Assembly: GCA_003134035.1 (NCBI GenBank)
Contig: PLAE01000241.1
Location: 1-43,622, forward strand
Reading direction: 5' to 3'
Source: Candidatus Velthaea versatilis
GTDB lineage: Bacteria > Vulcanimicrobiota > Vulcanimicrobiia > Vulcanimicrobiales > Vulcanimicrobiaceae
Length of the DNA: 43,622 nucleotides
Numbering within the stretch: position 1 is the first letter of the stretch; each line of letters opens with the position of its first letter. Position numbers and translations under genes: made by a program. Positions 16,255 to 24,250 of the stretch are shown here, piece by piece. Under the pieces are notes generated by a model, which searched no databases, had not been told where the DNA came from, and saw only the letters and a list, made by a program, of their open reading frames with translations.

Positions 16255-17553
16255 TCACCGCGGCGTGCGCCGCTCGGCGACGAAGCGCAAAAATGCATCG
16301 TACAGGGTGCGCGTGCTCGTCGGCAGCGTCCGGTAGTAATAAGCGCTGGCGATGGCCGGCATGTCGCGGGCGGGAAGCACCGTGCGCGCCTGGCGCGCGA
16401 ACGCCGCCAGGGCTGCGGCGACGGGCTTCTCGTTTCCGTCGGCGCGCACGACGCCGAAGGTCCGGGCGTGCGGCGCGGCATCGAACGGCGGCTGGGCGGC
16501 AAACTCGTCGGAATAATCGGCCCAACACCACCACAGCGCGCCCAACCGGCCGTCGGCGTGCAGGCGGTCCAGCGTGCCCGTGCACACGAACGCATTTTCG
16601 TCTTCGGTGAGGCAGGGATAGGTCGCGAAAACGGGATCGTCGCTTGGGATGGGTTCGGGCGTTGATTCCCCGGCGGCCGGGAAGCGTTCGAGCGCTGAAA
16701 ATTTCCCCGGCGGACACGTCGGGTTGCCGAATCCGGTCACGAACACGGGCTGCAGCGAAAAGCCGGCGGTCAACATCGCGAAAAACGGCGCCAGCTCGGG
16801 GTCGAGCCGGCTGCGGGCGACTGCGGTCGACACGCTGTCGGCCTGGATCGAGGCGAACGCGAAGGGCGCGCACAGCGAGCCCAGACGGACGCTGCGGTCG
16901 GCGGTGAGGTCGCCGGCATACGTTCCCGCCGTGGCCGGTGCGCCGGTCGTTTCGCGCAGCACATCGGTTAGCCGCCGGGCCCACTGCGCTACGGTGGCTT
17001 CATCGGCCGGCGCCTGCGAATGTTCGCCCGATTTCACCCGCGCTGCCGTCGGTTCGCGCACGTTGCTGAACTCATGGCCGATATCCCACGCACGCAGCGC
17101 CGGGTGCCGGCCGATCCGCTCGCCGGCCGCCCGCGCGAAGCGCAGTTGCGCATCGAGCAGCGCGCCCACATACATGTTGCCGATCCCTAGCGGCGACTCG
17201 CGCGTGCCGCTGAACGTGCGAAAGCGGCCGCGCGGCGCCCTGCGGTCCAGCGTCCAGTCGGGCAGCCAGTTGATGCCGTCCATGTGGCCGCAAAAGAGCA
17301 CCGGCAGCGCCTGCAGACCGGCGTCGCCCGCAAGGCTTACAACCGTCGCGAGGCGGTCGAGCATCAGCCTATCGATGCTATCGGGCAGCGGCGCGAATTC
17401 GTCCCAGCGGATGAAGAAGCGCACCGTGTCCAGACCCAGACCCGCGATCTGAGCGAAATCGGCGGCGATCTCGCCCCGATCGAAGCGCTGCCACATCGCG
17501 GTCGCACTGCGCCGCGGCCAGTAATTTACTCCCAGCGAAAACCGCATCGGCAC
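16255..17553 (-). CDS. GH-A-clan (GH5-like) glycoside hydrolase-fold protein with altered catalytic motifs
   Basis: 432 residues from the GTG at 17553; an ATG two codons on is equally possible. The TIM-barrel layout is clear: 'FSLGVNYWPR' at strand 1, 'GLDTVRFFIRWDEF' (39-53), 'ALPVLFCGHMDG' (82-93), 'LRAWDIGHEFSN' (153-164) at strand 4 and 'LQPVFVTGFGNPT' (267-279) at strand 7. In clan GH-A enzymes strand 4 carries Asn-Glu and strand 7 carries the nucleophile Glu. Here the Asn is H160, the acid/base E161 is kept, and G274 appears to stand at the nucleophile position. No signal peptide is seen, so it is probably cytoplasmic. It could be a non-hydrolytic or divergent sugar-binding protein. It precedes the PhzF gene on the same strand. 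Confidence 0.65.
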   Translation of the reverse strand: MPMRFSLGVNYWPRRSATAMWQRFDRGEIAADFAQIAGLGLDTVRFFIRWDEFAPLPDSIDRLMLDRLATVVSLAGDAGLQALPVLFCGHMDGINWLPDWTLDRRAPRGRFRTFSGTRESPLGIGNMYVGALLDAQLRFARAAGERIGRHPALRAWDIGHEFSNVREPTAARVKSGEHSQAPADEATVAQWARRLTDVLRETTGAPATAGTYAGDLTADRSVRLGSLCAPFAFASIQADSVSTAVARSRLDPELAPFFAMLTAGFSLQPVFVTGFGNPTCPPGKFSALERFPAAGESTPEPIPSDDPVFATYPCLTEDENAFVCTGTLDRLHADGRLGALWWCWADYSDEFAAQPPFDAAPHARTFGVVRADGNEKPVAAALAAFARQARTVLPARDMPAIASAYYYRTLPTSTRTLYDAFLRFVAERRTPR

Positions 17554-17676
17554 GAAGTGTTCGGCCTCGTGCGCGCGAGCCCGCTGCTCGAATCCGGCGC
17601 TTGGGGTCCTTCAATCTTAACCCGACAATGCGGGCTTGCTGGCGGAGCGTAAAAGCTTTCCTGTGAAGAACGCGAG

Positions 17677-18609
17677 ATGAATGCGCAATCGCTCTCAGCC
17701 GTCGCCGGGCTGCCCGGCGACGATACGTGGCTTGAGTGGCTGCTCTCAACCCGTCACGGCAGCGATGCGACATACGCCGCCGCGCTTGCTCCCGTCATAG
17801 CGGATATTCGCGACCGGCTGCTCGATCACGCAAATATCCAACCTGGTCAAGCAATTGCCGACATCGGCTGCGGGGACGGCCTGGCGGGGTTCGGCGCACT
17901 CGAGCGTCAGGCAACGACGAGCGTCACCTTCGTCGACATCTCGCCGGGCCTGATCGCTCACACGCGTGATCTTGCGCAGCGTTGCGGCTTGGACGAGCGC
18001 TGCCGGTTTATCGTTGCTTCGGCGGTGGCGCTCGCGGCAATCCCCGATGCGTCAATTGACGTCGTGCTCGTGCGGGCGATGCTGGCGTATCTGGAGGACA
18101 AAAAAGCGGCGCTGGGTGAATTTCGTCGCATCTTGCGCCCCGGCGCGCGCATCAGCATCGTCGATCCGATTTTCCAAGATAATGCCTTCGCGCTCGCGGG
18201 ACTCGCGAGTCAGCGCCGGCCGGGCTCTTCGGACGTCGGCGCTCGCTATGCCGAACTCTTGCACCGCTGCCGGTCAGCGTACTTCCCCGACTCTCTGGAT
18301 GGAATCCGCAGCAGCTCGCTGACGAATTACAACGAACGCGACCTCGTGCGCCTGTTCCAAGTAAGCGGCTTTGTCAACGTCCATCTTCGGCTTCACATCG
18401 ATAGCGTGCCGGCTCCCGCCATACCCTGGGGCGCATTTCTTGCCAGCTCACCGCGGGCGGGCGTCCCCACCATCGGCGATATCCTCGACGAGCAATTCAC
18501 AGCAGCTGAACGGGGCGAGTTCGAGACCATGCTGCGCGCGAAGATCGAGTCCGGCAGCATGCTCGAGCAGAACGTCAACGCATACGTCTTCGCCGACAAT
18601 CCCGGGTAG
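17677..18609 (+). CDS. Class I SAM-dependent methyltransferase
   Basis: 310 residues from the ATG at 17677. The Rossmann core spans about 50-165, with motif I 'AIADIGCGDGLAGFG' (59-73), motif II acidic 'VTFVDISPG' (83-91), 'VLVRAMLAYLEDKKAAL' (motif IV/post) and 'RRILRPGARISIVDP' (motif VI region). These are hallmarks of Methyltransf_11/25 small-molecule or lipid methyltransferases. The C-terminal 140 residues are helical and probably set substrate choice. It diverges from the GH-like gene (123 bases apart) and is the last chromosomal-type gene before the restriction island. The substrate is unknown. Confidence 0.85.
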   Translation: MNAQSLSAVAGLPGDDTWLEWLLSTRHGSDATYAAALAPVIADIRDRLLDHANIQPGQAIADIGCGDGLAGFGALERQATTSVTFVDISPGLIAHTRDLAQRCGLDERCRFIVASAVALAAIPDASIDVVLVRAMLAYLEDKKAALGEFRRILRPGARISIVDPIFQDNAFALAGLASQRRPGSSDVGARYAELLHRCRSAYFPDSLDGIRSSSLTNYNERDLVRLFQVSGFVNVHLRLHIDSVPAPAIPWGAFLASSPRAGVPTIGDILDEQFTAAERGEFETMLRAKIESGSMLEQNVNAYVFADNPG

Positions 18610-18703
18610 CGAGAAGCGTGGCTGCCGGCAGCGTGCCGCCAGGGCGCCCCTTTCACGGTTTGGCGGCGTCTACGTTTTTCGTTAAAGCACGAAGAATAAG
18701 TAC

Positions 18704-19006
18704 CTAAGTATTCTCTCGACTTTTTACCCCTCGAGATGTTTCGGCAGAAACCGTAACATCGCTGGCGGTAAGAAGTTGGAGTTGTTCCGGCATTTCAGCC
18801 ACGAGGGCCGCGAGTTTGCGGTTCTGTAGCTGCGCTGCAACGCTAAGGCGAGTGAGTACGAGGCAGCGATCGACGCTCTGCTCCGAAAATTGTCGGCGGT
18901 TGCGTTCGTCGCGATAGCACTCAAGGAGCCCATCGTCGACCCACCGCTTGATCGTGTCTGGGCTTCGATTGACCCGTTTCGCAAGCTCACTTACTAGCAC
19001 CGTCAA
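18704..19006 (-). CDS. MerR-like DNA-binding protein, candidate restriction-modification regulator
   Basis: 100 residues. The first 55 form a MerR/excisionase-type winged helix: 'VSELAKRVNRSPDTIKRWVD' (5-24), 'DGLLECYRDERNRRQFSE' (25-42), 'SVDRCLVL'. A short helical tail follows and there is no metal-binding Cys set, so a protein-only repressor is likely. It starts 164 bases from the restriction gene on the opposite strand, the position of a control protein. It is richer in A/T and in codons such as AAA and TTG than the flanking chromosomal genes, as is the whole island to 20597. The role as regulator of the adjacent restriction-modification genes is inferred from place only. Confidence 0.7.
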   Translation of the reverse strand: MTVLVSELAKRVNRSPDTIKRWVDDGLLECYRDERNRRQFSEQSVDRCLVLTRLSVAAQLQNRKLAALVAEMPEQLQLLTASDVTVSAETSRGVKSRENT

Positions 19007-19110
19007 AGCCTATTCGTACCCCTTGCCCCCGTATCCCCCGGCAATGGAGGGTCGGGGTTGAACCTGGAGAAAGGCCGTCCCAAATGGCGCTAAATCTAGC
19101 CCCCGTGGTA

Positions 19111-19168
19111 GCAGACCGTACCGTGCTTTCGGAGGATCTCTCTATGGCGGGCGTCGACTACGGTCTGC
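19111..19168 (+). promoter_or_regulatory. Leader inverted repeat before the restriction gene
   Basis: GCAGACCGTA (19111-19120) and TACGGTCTGC (19159-19168) are perfect 10-base inverted repeats. The 38-base loop contains a good ribosome-binding site (GGAGGATC, 19131-19138) and an ATG (19144) in a different frame. The second arm ends two bases before the ATG of the endonuclease (19170). A canonical AAGGAGGT lies just inside that gene (19174-19181). The layout suggests control of endonuclease translation or an operator for the MerR-like protein. It is unproven. Confidence 0.45.
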
Positions 19169-19169
19169 C

Positions 19170-19760
19170 ATGCAAGGAGGTCCAATACCGCCGGCGATTT
19201 CGGCTGGCTTCGAAGTTCACCAATGGCGGAATGCCATCGCGATTCTCGCTAGCGTCCACGTCTCCGAATGGAACGACATCCTGCGCGTTCTCGGTAGCTT
19301 CGTTCTCCGAAAGTCGTACATCGATAAAGGTGGCGGAAGGAAGTCGAAGGTCTCGGCCGCGCTTGATACCGCGCTTTACTCACTGGGCTGGCAGGAGAAG
19401 AAGTTTGACACGGCAGTCGTCGTGGACGGGGTTACGTATCCGAGTCCCACGCACAAGGTCGATTGCTATAAGGGAAAAGTCGGGCTTGAGGTTGAGTGGA
19501 ACAACAAGGACCCGTTTTTTGACCGCGACCTCAACAACTTCCGATTGCTATTCGAGCTGCGCGCAATTGAAGTCGGAGTCATGGTCACGCGATGCGATGA
19601 GCTACAAGCCGTTTTCGATGGCTTGGGCCGGGGCGACAGCTACGGCCAATCTACGACGCACATGTCGAAATTATTACCCAAAATCGAAGGCGGAGGAGCT
19701 GGCGGATGCCCCGTAGTGGTCTTCGGTATCCGATCCGCATTGTACGACCCGAACTCTTAG
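19170..19760 (+). CDS. BglII/BstYI-family type II restriction endonuclease
   Basis: 196 residues. It shows the family core: 'FEVHQWRNAIAIL' (14-26), 'GGGRKSKVSAALD', 'PTHKVDCYKGKVGLEVEWNN' (93-112) and 'DRDLNNFRLLFELRAIEVGV' (118-137). 'LGRGDSYGQSTTHMSKLLP' and 'GGCPVVVFGI' follow. D98 and the E-x-E pair E107/E109 fit the PD-(D/E)XK-type centre, where BglII has Asp...Glu-x-Gln. It is expected to cut a GATC-containing site and to be blocked by adenine methylation from the next gene (inference). The start is unsure: no Shine-Dalgarno precedes the ATG, and a perfect one lies four bases inside. It overlaps the methyltransferase frame by 55 bases. Confidence 0.85.
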   Translation: MQGGPIPPAISAGFEVHQWRNAIAILASVHVSEWNDILRVLGSFVLRKSYIDKGGGRKSKVSAALDTALYSLGWQEKKFDTAVVVDGVTYPSPTHKVDCYKGKVGLEVEWNNKDPFFDRDLNNFRLLFELRAIEVGVMVTRCDELQAVFDGLGRGDSYGQSTTHMSKLLPKIEGGGAGGCPVVVFGIRSALYDPNS

Positions 19761-20359
19761 AACTTGCGCCAGCCGAATCACTGCTCGCGTACGCTGAAGA
19801 CACCCGCTATCGCACGGTTTTAGCCGATCCGCCATGGCGCTTCCAAAATCGGACCGGAAAAATGGCGCCTGAACACAAGCGCTTGTCGCGCTATGCGACT
19901 ATGACGCTCGATGACATATATGAGCTTCCCGTCGCGCGGATCGCGGCTGAACAGTCGCACCTATATCTCTGGTGTCCGAACGCGTTGCTGGCCGAAGGCT
20001 TGGAAACAATGCGCCGCTGGGGCTACACGTACAAGAGTAACGTCGTCTGGTACAAGATTCGGAAAGACGGCGGCCCTGACGGCCGTGGCGTCGGTTTTTA
20101 CTTCCGAAACGTGACGGAACTACTTCTATTTGGAATCCGAGGAAAGAACAACAGAACGCTAAAACCGGGCCGCACGCAAACGAACATCATCGGTACGCGC
20201 AAGCGGGAACACTCACGGAAGCCGGATGAAGCATGGGACCTCATCGAACGGTGCAGTCCAGGGCCACGGCTCGAGCTGTTCGCCCGTCATCACCGCTACG
20301 GCTGGCATCAGTGGGGCGACCAGGTCCAGCCGCCAGCGCTCCAACTTATAACGACATAA
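19706..20359 (+). CDS. MT-A70-family DNA adenine N6-methyltransferase
   Basis: 217 residues. It has the catalytic DPPW (41-44) in 'YRTVLADPPWRFQNRTGKM', the following 'YATMTLDDIYELPV', 'SHLYLWCPNALLAEGLE', and the SAM-binding end 'LIERCSPGPRLELFARH' with 'GWHQWGDQV'. These are typical of bacterial MT-A70 enzymes that modify adenine in DNA. It overlaps the endonuclease gene by 55 bases, so translation is linked and the first 20 residues may belong to a longer-than-real start. It should protect host sites from the BglII-type enzyme. A small basic protein gene follows after one base. Confidence 0.9.
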   Translation: MPRSGLRYPIRIVRPELLELAPAESLLAYAEDTRYRTVLADPPWRFQNRTGKMAPEHKRLSRYATMTLDDIYELPVARIAAEQSHLYLWCPNALLAEGLETMRRWGYTYKSNVVWYKIRKDGGPDGRGVGFYFRNVTELLLFGIRGKNNRTLKPGRTQTNIIGTRKREHSRKPDEAWDLIERCSPGPRLELFARHHRYGWHQWGDQVQPPALQLITT

Positions 20360-20360
20360 C

Positions 20361-20597
20361 GTGTCGAAGTTCGGCGACGCGGCATACGATTGGATGCGCC
20401 GGCAGCGTCGGCATGTATCGACGTCGCGAGACTTATGGGATGCTTTATGCGCCGAACACCCTACTCTAACCGCGGCTGGCCCCAATCGCAAGACCCCGCG
20501 GACCACATGCATGAGAGACCTCCGCAAAGATCCCCGCTTCGAGGTTCACAAGGGACAGATTTCGCTCGTGCTGACGTCTTTAGGAACCAAGAGTTGA
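20361..20597 (+). CDS. Small basic protein with winged-helix look, last gene of the restriction island
   Basis: 78 residues from a GTG one base after the methyltransferase stop, so it belongs to the same transcript. The sequence has a helix-turn-helix-like first half ('STSRDLWDALCAEHP', 20-34), a conserved-looking 'NRKTPRTTCMRDLRKDPRF' (42-60) and a short beta end ('EVHKGQISLVLT'). This looks like a compact DNA-binding domain serving the restriction-modification pair, but I cannot name the family. Candidate roles are control protein, specificity aid or anti-restriction timing factor. Its base use matches the island, not the flanks. Confidence 0.6.
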   Translation: MSKFGDAAYDWMRRQRRHVSTSRDLWDALCAEHPTLTAAGPNRKTPRTTCMRDLRKDPRFEVHKGQISLVLTSLGTKS

Positions 20598-20763
20598 ACG
20601 CGAACGAAGCTTGTGATCTATTTCATGGGCCTGTTCGGTCTCGCATATGTAGCGTCGCGAGGCGCGCCCGCCCAACACGGGGCCGACACCGCCCGGCTCT
20701 CTCGCGGACTGGCTCGTAAGCGGCGGGGCGGGGAGAGGCTGCCCGGCACGGAAGCGACGGCGT

Positions 20764-21072
20764 ATGCTGCATTTGATCGCGGTGATCACCGCCAAGCCCG
20801 GCCAGCGTGCTGCGCTGCTCGCGATTTTCAAGGCCAATGTCCCCAATGTGCTGGCCGAACCGGGCTGCATCGAATACGCTGCGACTGTCGACATCACCGG
20901 ATTCGAGGGTCTCCAAGCGCCGCTGGGCCCCGACCGCTTCATCGTGGTCGAGAAGTGGGCCGGCCCCGACGCGTTGCGCGCGCACATGGCCGCGCCGCAC
21001 ATGGCGGATTACGGCGCGAAAACCAAAGATCTCGTCGCCGAGCGGTTGCTGCACATCCTCACGCCGGCATAG
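20764..21072 (+). CDS. Antibiotic biosynthesis monooxygenase (ABM)-domain protein
   Basis: 102 residues, the standard length of a one-domain ABM (YgiN/ActVA-Orf6 fold) protein. Strands and helix are plain: 'LHLIAVITAKPGQRAALLAI' (2-21), 'EPGCIEYAATVDI', 'DRFIVVEKWAGPDALRAHMA' (57-76) and 'HMADYG'. These small dimers act on quinols or polyketides, or degrade haem; no cofactor is needed in the quinol group. The gene stands alone between the restriction island and the convergent S10 peptidase gene (88 bases between the ends). The exact substrate is unknown. Confidence 0.85.
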   Translation: MLHLIAVITAKPGQRAALLAIFKANVPNVLAEPGCIEYAATVDITGFEGLQAPLGPDRFIVVEKWAGPDALRAHMAAPHMADYGAKTKDLVAERLLHILTPA

Positions 21073-21160
21073 CGTCGCTGCCAGGGCCGCGCGTTACCTG
21101 CCCGTCGCAAGACTCGTACGCGCGGCTGCGGCAGCGGTTTCGGAGACGCACTGAACGGCG

Positions 21161-22675
21161 TCAGCGATAGAAGCGAACCAAGTCGGATTTGAGCGCGGCG
21201 TGCGCGACCGGGTTGAGATAGATCATGTGGCCAGCCGGATAATAGCCGTACGTGATGTGTGATTGCAGCGCGGGCGCGAGCCCGAGGTGACCCAGGGTGT
21301 ATTCGGTGGCGAAGAACGGCGTCGCAAGATCGTAGAGCCCGTTCGCGGAGAACACGCGCAGATACGGATTCTCGGTCATCGCCTTGGCTAGGTCCGCGCT
21401 CACGTTGACGGCCGACGGGCTGCCGCGCTCCTCCGTGTGCCACTGCCACTGGCGATTTACGTCGCGGCTGAGGAATTCGTAGTCGGCGTCGGAACGGTAG
21501 TGCAGTTCGTCGCGAATGTAGGTGTTGAACGCCGCGGTGAAGGCACCGAACACGGCGTCGGACGACGGATCGGTATCAGCGTGGTCGCCGATGGGGTCGA
21601 GATCGGCGTTGCGAAAGCGGGCGTCGTAGCGGCCGATCGTTTCATCCGATGCGGTCAGTAACTGCTTTTCAAAGCGTTCGGGCGTCACGCGCAGATTCGA
21701 GCGCTCCAAATAGTCGACGGGCAAACCCGTATCGGCGTGGAGTTGTGCGGCGACGGCGTCGCGTTCGGCCGGCGGTAGAGCCGCCCCTTTGGCGAGCGCG
21801 CTCAGGTAAGGGCCCTGCGCGTAGGCGCGCACGGTTTGCAGGAACGCCGGCAGATCGGGACTCGGCGCGATCTTGTGATGATACGCCGCCACGGCCGCTT
21901 CACTGGGCAGATAGGTCCAGTATGGCAGATCGTTACCCGGCTGCGGGATCAGCGTCGAGAAATCGAGCACCGTCGACATGAGCGTAACACCGCTCAGCGC
22001 GATGCCCTCGTCTTGCAGCATGCTCGCGAGAACGGCCGACCGCGTCGTGCCGTAGCTCTCACCGGCCAGATACTTGGGTGAATTCCAGCGGCCGTTCGCG
22101 CTGATGTAGCGACGAATGAACTGCGTGAAGGCACGGCCGTCTTGTACGACGCCATAAAAATCCTTGGCCTCGCCTTTACCGGTAATTCGGCTGAAGCCGG
22201 TGCCGACGGCATCGACGAAAACAAGGTCGCTCGTGTCGAGCAGACTGTCGGCGTTGTCGACGATCGTGTAGGGTGCCGGCGGCGTCGGCGCGGCATTCGT
22301 CGTGACTACCGTGCGCGGACCGAAGGCACCCATATGCACGAGCGCCGACGATCCGCCCGGACCACCGTTGTAGGAAAACGTCAGCGGCCGGCGCGCCGTG
22401 GGCCCAAGCCCCTCGGCCGTGTAGGCAACGTAGAACATGTTCGCCGTCGGTTGGTCCTTCGCGTCGGTCAGCGTGATCGTGCCCGCCGTCGCGGTGTAGG
22501 AGATCGCGCGATTGCCGATGCGGGCGGTGTGATGCGTGATGGCCGTCTCGCTGCGCGCGGGTGCGGCGGCCGGTGCGGACTCGGCGGCGTCGGCGCGCGT
22601 GGCGCTGAGCAAGAGCGCGCCCGCGGCGGCTGCGGCGATGCCGCGGACCAGCGAGTGCGTCGCGCCGCACGTCAT
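21161..22675 (-). CDS. S10-family serine carboxypeptidase-like enzyme
   Basis: 504 residues from the ATG at 22675, which overlaps the stop of the upstream gene (ATGA); a longer frame upstream is only the antisense of that gene. A signal peptide ends near 'LLLSATRADA' (30). The catalytic serine is in GESYG (S207, 205-209), with the oxyanion region 'SYNGGPGGSS' (101-110). The later Asp ('ANGLYDLATPF') and His ('YYPAGHMIY') complete the triad. It should remove C-terminal residues from peptides in the periplasm. Bacterial relatives are exported, often acid-active. Coupling with a TonB-domain protein is unusual and may mean a shared peptide-uptake task (inference). Confidence 0.9.
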   Translation of the reverse strand: MTCGATHSLVRGIAAAAAGALLLSATRADAAESAPAAAPARSETAITHHTARIGNRAISYTATAGTITLTDAKDQPTANMFYVAYTAEGLGPTARRPLTFSYNGGPGGSSALVHMGAFGPRTVVTTNAAPTPPAPYTIVDNADSLLDTSDLVFVDAVGTGFSRITGKGEAKDFYGVVQDGRAFTQFIRRYISANGRWNSPKYLAGESYGTTRSAVLASMLQDEGIALSGVTLMSTVLDFSTLIPQPGNDLPYWTYLPSEAAVAAYHHKIAPSPDLPAFLQTVRAYAQGPYLSALAKGAALPPAERDAVAAQLHADTGLPVDYLERSNLRVTPERFEKQLLTASDETIGRYDARFRNADLDPIGDHADTDPSSDAVFGAFTAAFNTYIRDELHYRSDADYEFLSRDVNRQWQWHTEERGSPSAVNVSADLAKAMTENPYLRVFSANGLYDLATPFFATEYTLGHLGLAPALQSHITYGYYPAGHMIYLNPVAHAALKSDLVRFYR

Positions 22676-24207
22676 TGATGCGGGATCGGCGTACTGGTCG
22701 CAGGGGCGGCCGGCGATGCCGGCGATGGGCTCGGAGCCGCAACGGGAGGAGCGCTTGGCCCGGCCAGCGCCGGAGGCGTCGGGGGCGGTGCATCCGCTCC
22801 GCCGCCCGGCGGTATCGCGGCTGGTGCCGGCGTGGCGGACGTTTGCGCCGCCGACGACTGCGTTACCGGCGGCGCGGCTGAAGGCTGCGAAGACGGCGTC
22901 CCCTGCGCTGACGGCGCGGACTGCAACGACGACGATGCCGGCGGTGATGGTGCTGGTAACGGCGAGCGCTTCCACAGCGGTATCGCCGACAGCGCCGGAT
23001 CTTGACCGTCGAATGAGAAGGTCGCGATGTATTTCGCCTCGACAGTGCGGCCGTTTTGCGTCGCCGGCGCGTACGTCGACGAAACGGCGGTCTCGATCGC
23101 GGCCGCGGTAAGCTGCTTGTTGGTGACCGACACGATCGCCGCTTCTTGCGGCGTGCCGTCCGGCGCGATCGTGAGCCGCACCACGGCGGTCCCGGTCTGG
23201 CCGATGGCCAGTCGCGACGAGCCGCGCTTCACCAGCCGCGGCGGGTGCACGGAAGCGGCGCTGGTCGCACGCGGCGCCGGTGATTCGAACTGATTGAGTG
23301 CGAACGCTTGCGCCGCGCGCACGTCTTGTGCCGACATCCGCGCTTCGCCGCTCGGCAGACGCTTGCGTGACGAGCCCGAACCGGACACGGCGTCGGGCCC
23401 TTGGGCGAAGGTGTAGCGATACGTAAAGGTCGGCACGGTCCCGTAACTGGTCGAAGCGATCGTGGCGACCGTCGCCGTCGCACCGGGTGCGATCACCGTG
23501 CGGGCGAATGCGCCGCACCCGATAGCGACATCGCGGCAGTCGAACACCTCACCGGCCGGCGCGACGGCGGCGGGACCGGCGTTGCGCAACCGCACGAACC
23601 AGAAAATGCCGTCGTTTTCGACCCAATTGCGAACCGCCTCGCGCAGGGGCGTCGGACTCGGGCGAGGTGTCGGCGCGCTGCTCGGCGATGGTGACGCCGC
23701 GGGCGCGGCAGTCGGCGCGGGGCTGGGTGCGGGCGACGCGGCCGGCGTCGGTTTGGCGGCGGGCGTCGGCGCTGCGGCGATGGCGCCCGCCGTGCAGCAC
23801 GTCTGATTGATCGCCGCGGCGACGCGATTAATTAATTTCGCGTCGTCCGCGGGCAACGCGATTGCCGGCTGCTGCCCCGATGCGCATACCGCGGTCTGCT
23901 TGAAACGAACCAGGAGATACGATGTGCCGCTGGTGCGAATCGTCGTCGCTTCGCTGATGTCGTGCAGATTGGCGCGACACGATTCGATGACGACCTGCCG
24001 ATCCTGCAGCGGCACCGTGTAGGACATCTCCACCCGGTTTCCGGAAATTGCAACCGACGATTGGGCGGTGAGCAGTGGGCTATTTGGGGTACGGGTCACA
24101 TAGGTCCAATGCCACGTCTGCGCATCGGCCGCGAGCGTCGTTGCCGCGAACAGGACGCCGCCGTGCAAGCATGCCGCTGCAATCGTTTGAAGCCCGTGTG
24201 GTTTCAT
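22672..24207 (-). CDS. TonB C-terminal-domain protein with long Pro/Ala-rich linkers
   Basis: 511 residues from the ATG at 24207 (GGAGGG about 12 bases upstream). A signal peptide ends near 'TTLAADAQ' (29). The N-terminal 125 residues form an unknown domain with several cysteines. A Pro/Ala/Ser linker follows (about 140-185), then a beta-rich domain ('VENDGIFWFVRLRNAGPA') resembling an extracellular Ig-like fold. The TonB C-terminal domain comes next (about 300-390: 'GTAVVRLTIAPDGTPQEAAI', 'TYAPATQNGRTVEAKYIA'). Finally there is a 115-residue Pro/Ser/Ala tail. The cleavable signal and the position of the TonB domain before a tail differ from classic TonB, so it may be a periplasmic scaffold and not an energy transducer. 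It overlaps the S10 peptidase gene by four bases. Confidence 0.75.
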   Translation of the reverse strand: MKPHGLQTIAAACLHGGVLFAATTLAADAQTWHWTYVTRTPNSPLLTAQSSVAISGNRVEMSYTVPLQDRQVVIESCRANLHDISEATTIRTSGTSYLLVRFKQTAVCASGQQPAIALPADDAKLINRVAAAINQTCCTAGAIAAAPTPAAKPTPAASPAPSPAPTAAPAASPSPSSAPTPRPSPTPLREAVRNWVENDGIFWFVRLRNAGPAAVAPAGEVFDCRDVAIGCGAFARTVIAPGATATVATIASTSYGTVPTFTYRYTFAQGPDAVSGSGSSRKRLPSGEARMSAQDVRAAQAFALNQFESPAPRATSAASVHPPRLVKRGSSRLAIGQTGTAVVRLTIAPDGTPQEAAIVSVTNKQLTAAAIETAVSSTYAPATQNGRTVEAKYIATFSFDGQDPALSAIPLWKRSPLPAPSPPASSSLQSAPSAQGTPSSQPSAAPPVTQSSAAQTSATPAPAAIPPGGGADAPPPTPPALAGPSAPPVAAPSPSPASPAAPATSTPIPHQ

Positions 24208-24250
24208 GGCGGTGTCATTCCCTCCGTTCCCGCTTTTCGCATTTCCGCGC

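Noticed and set aside
19084-19716. Plus-strand frame with a good RBS and ATG at 19144 ahead of the endonuclease
   Set aside because: Its protein becomes Ser/Arg-rich without similarity and overlaps the convincing BglII-type frame. Kept only as a possible short leader in the hairpin finding.
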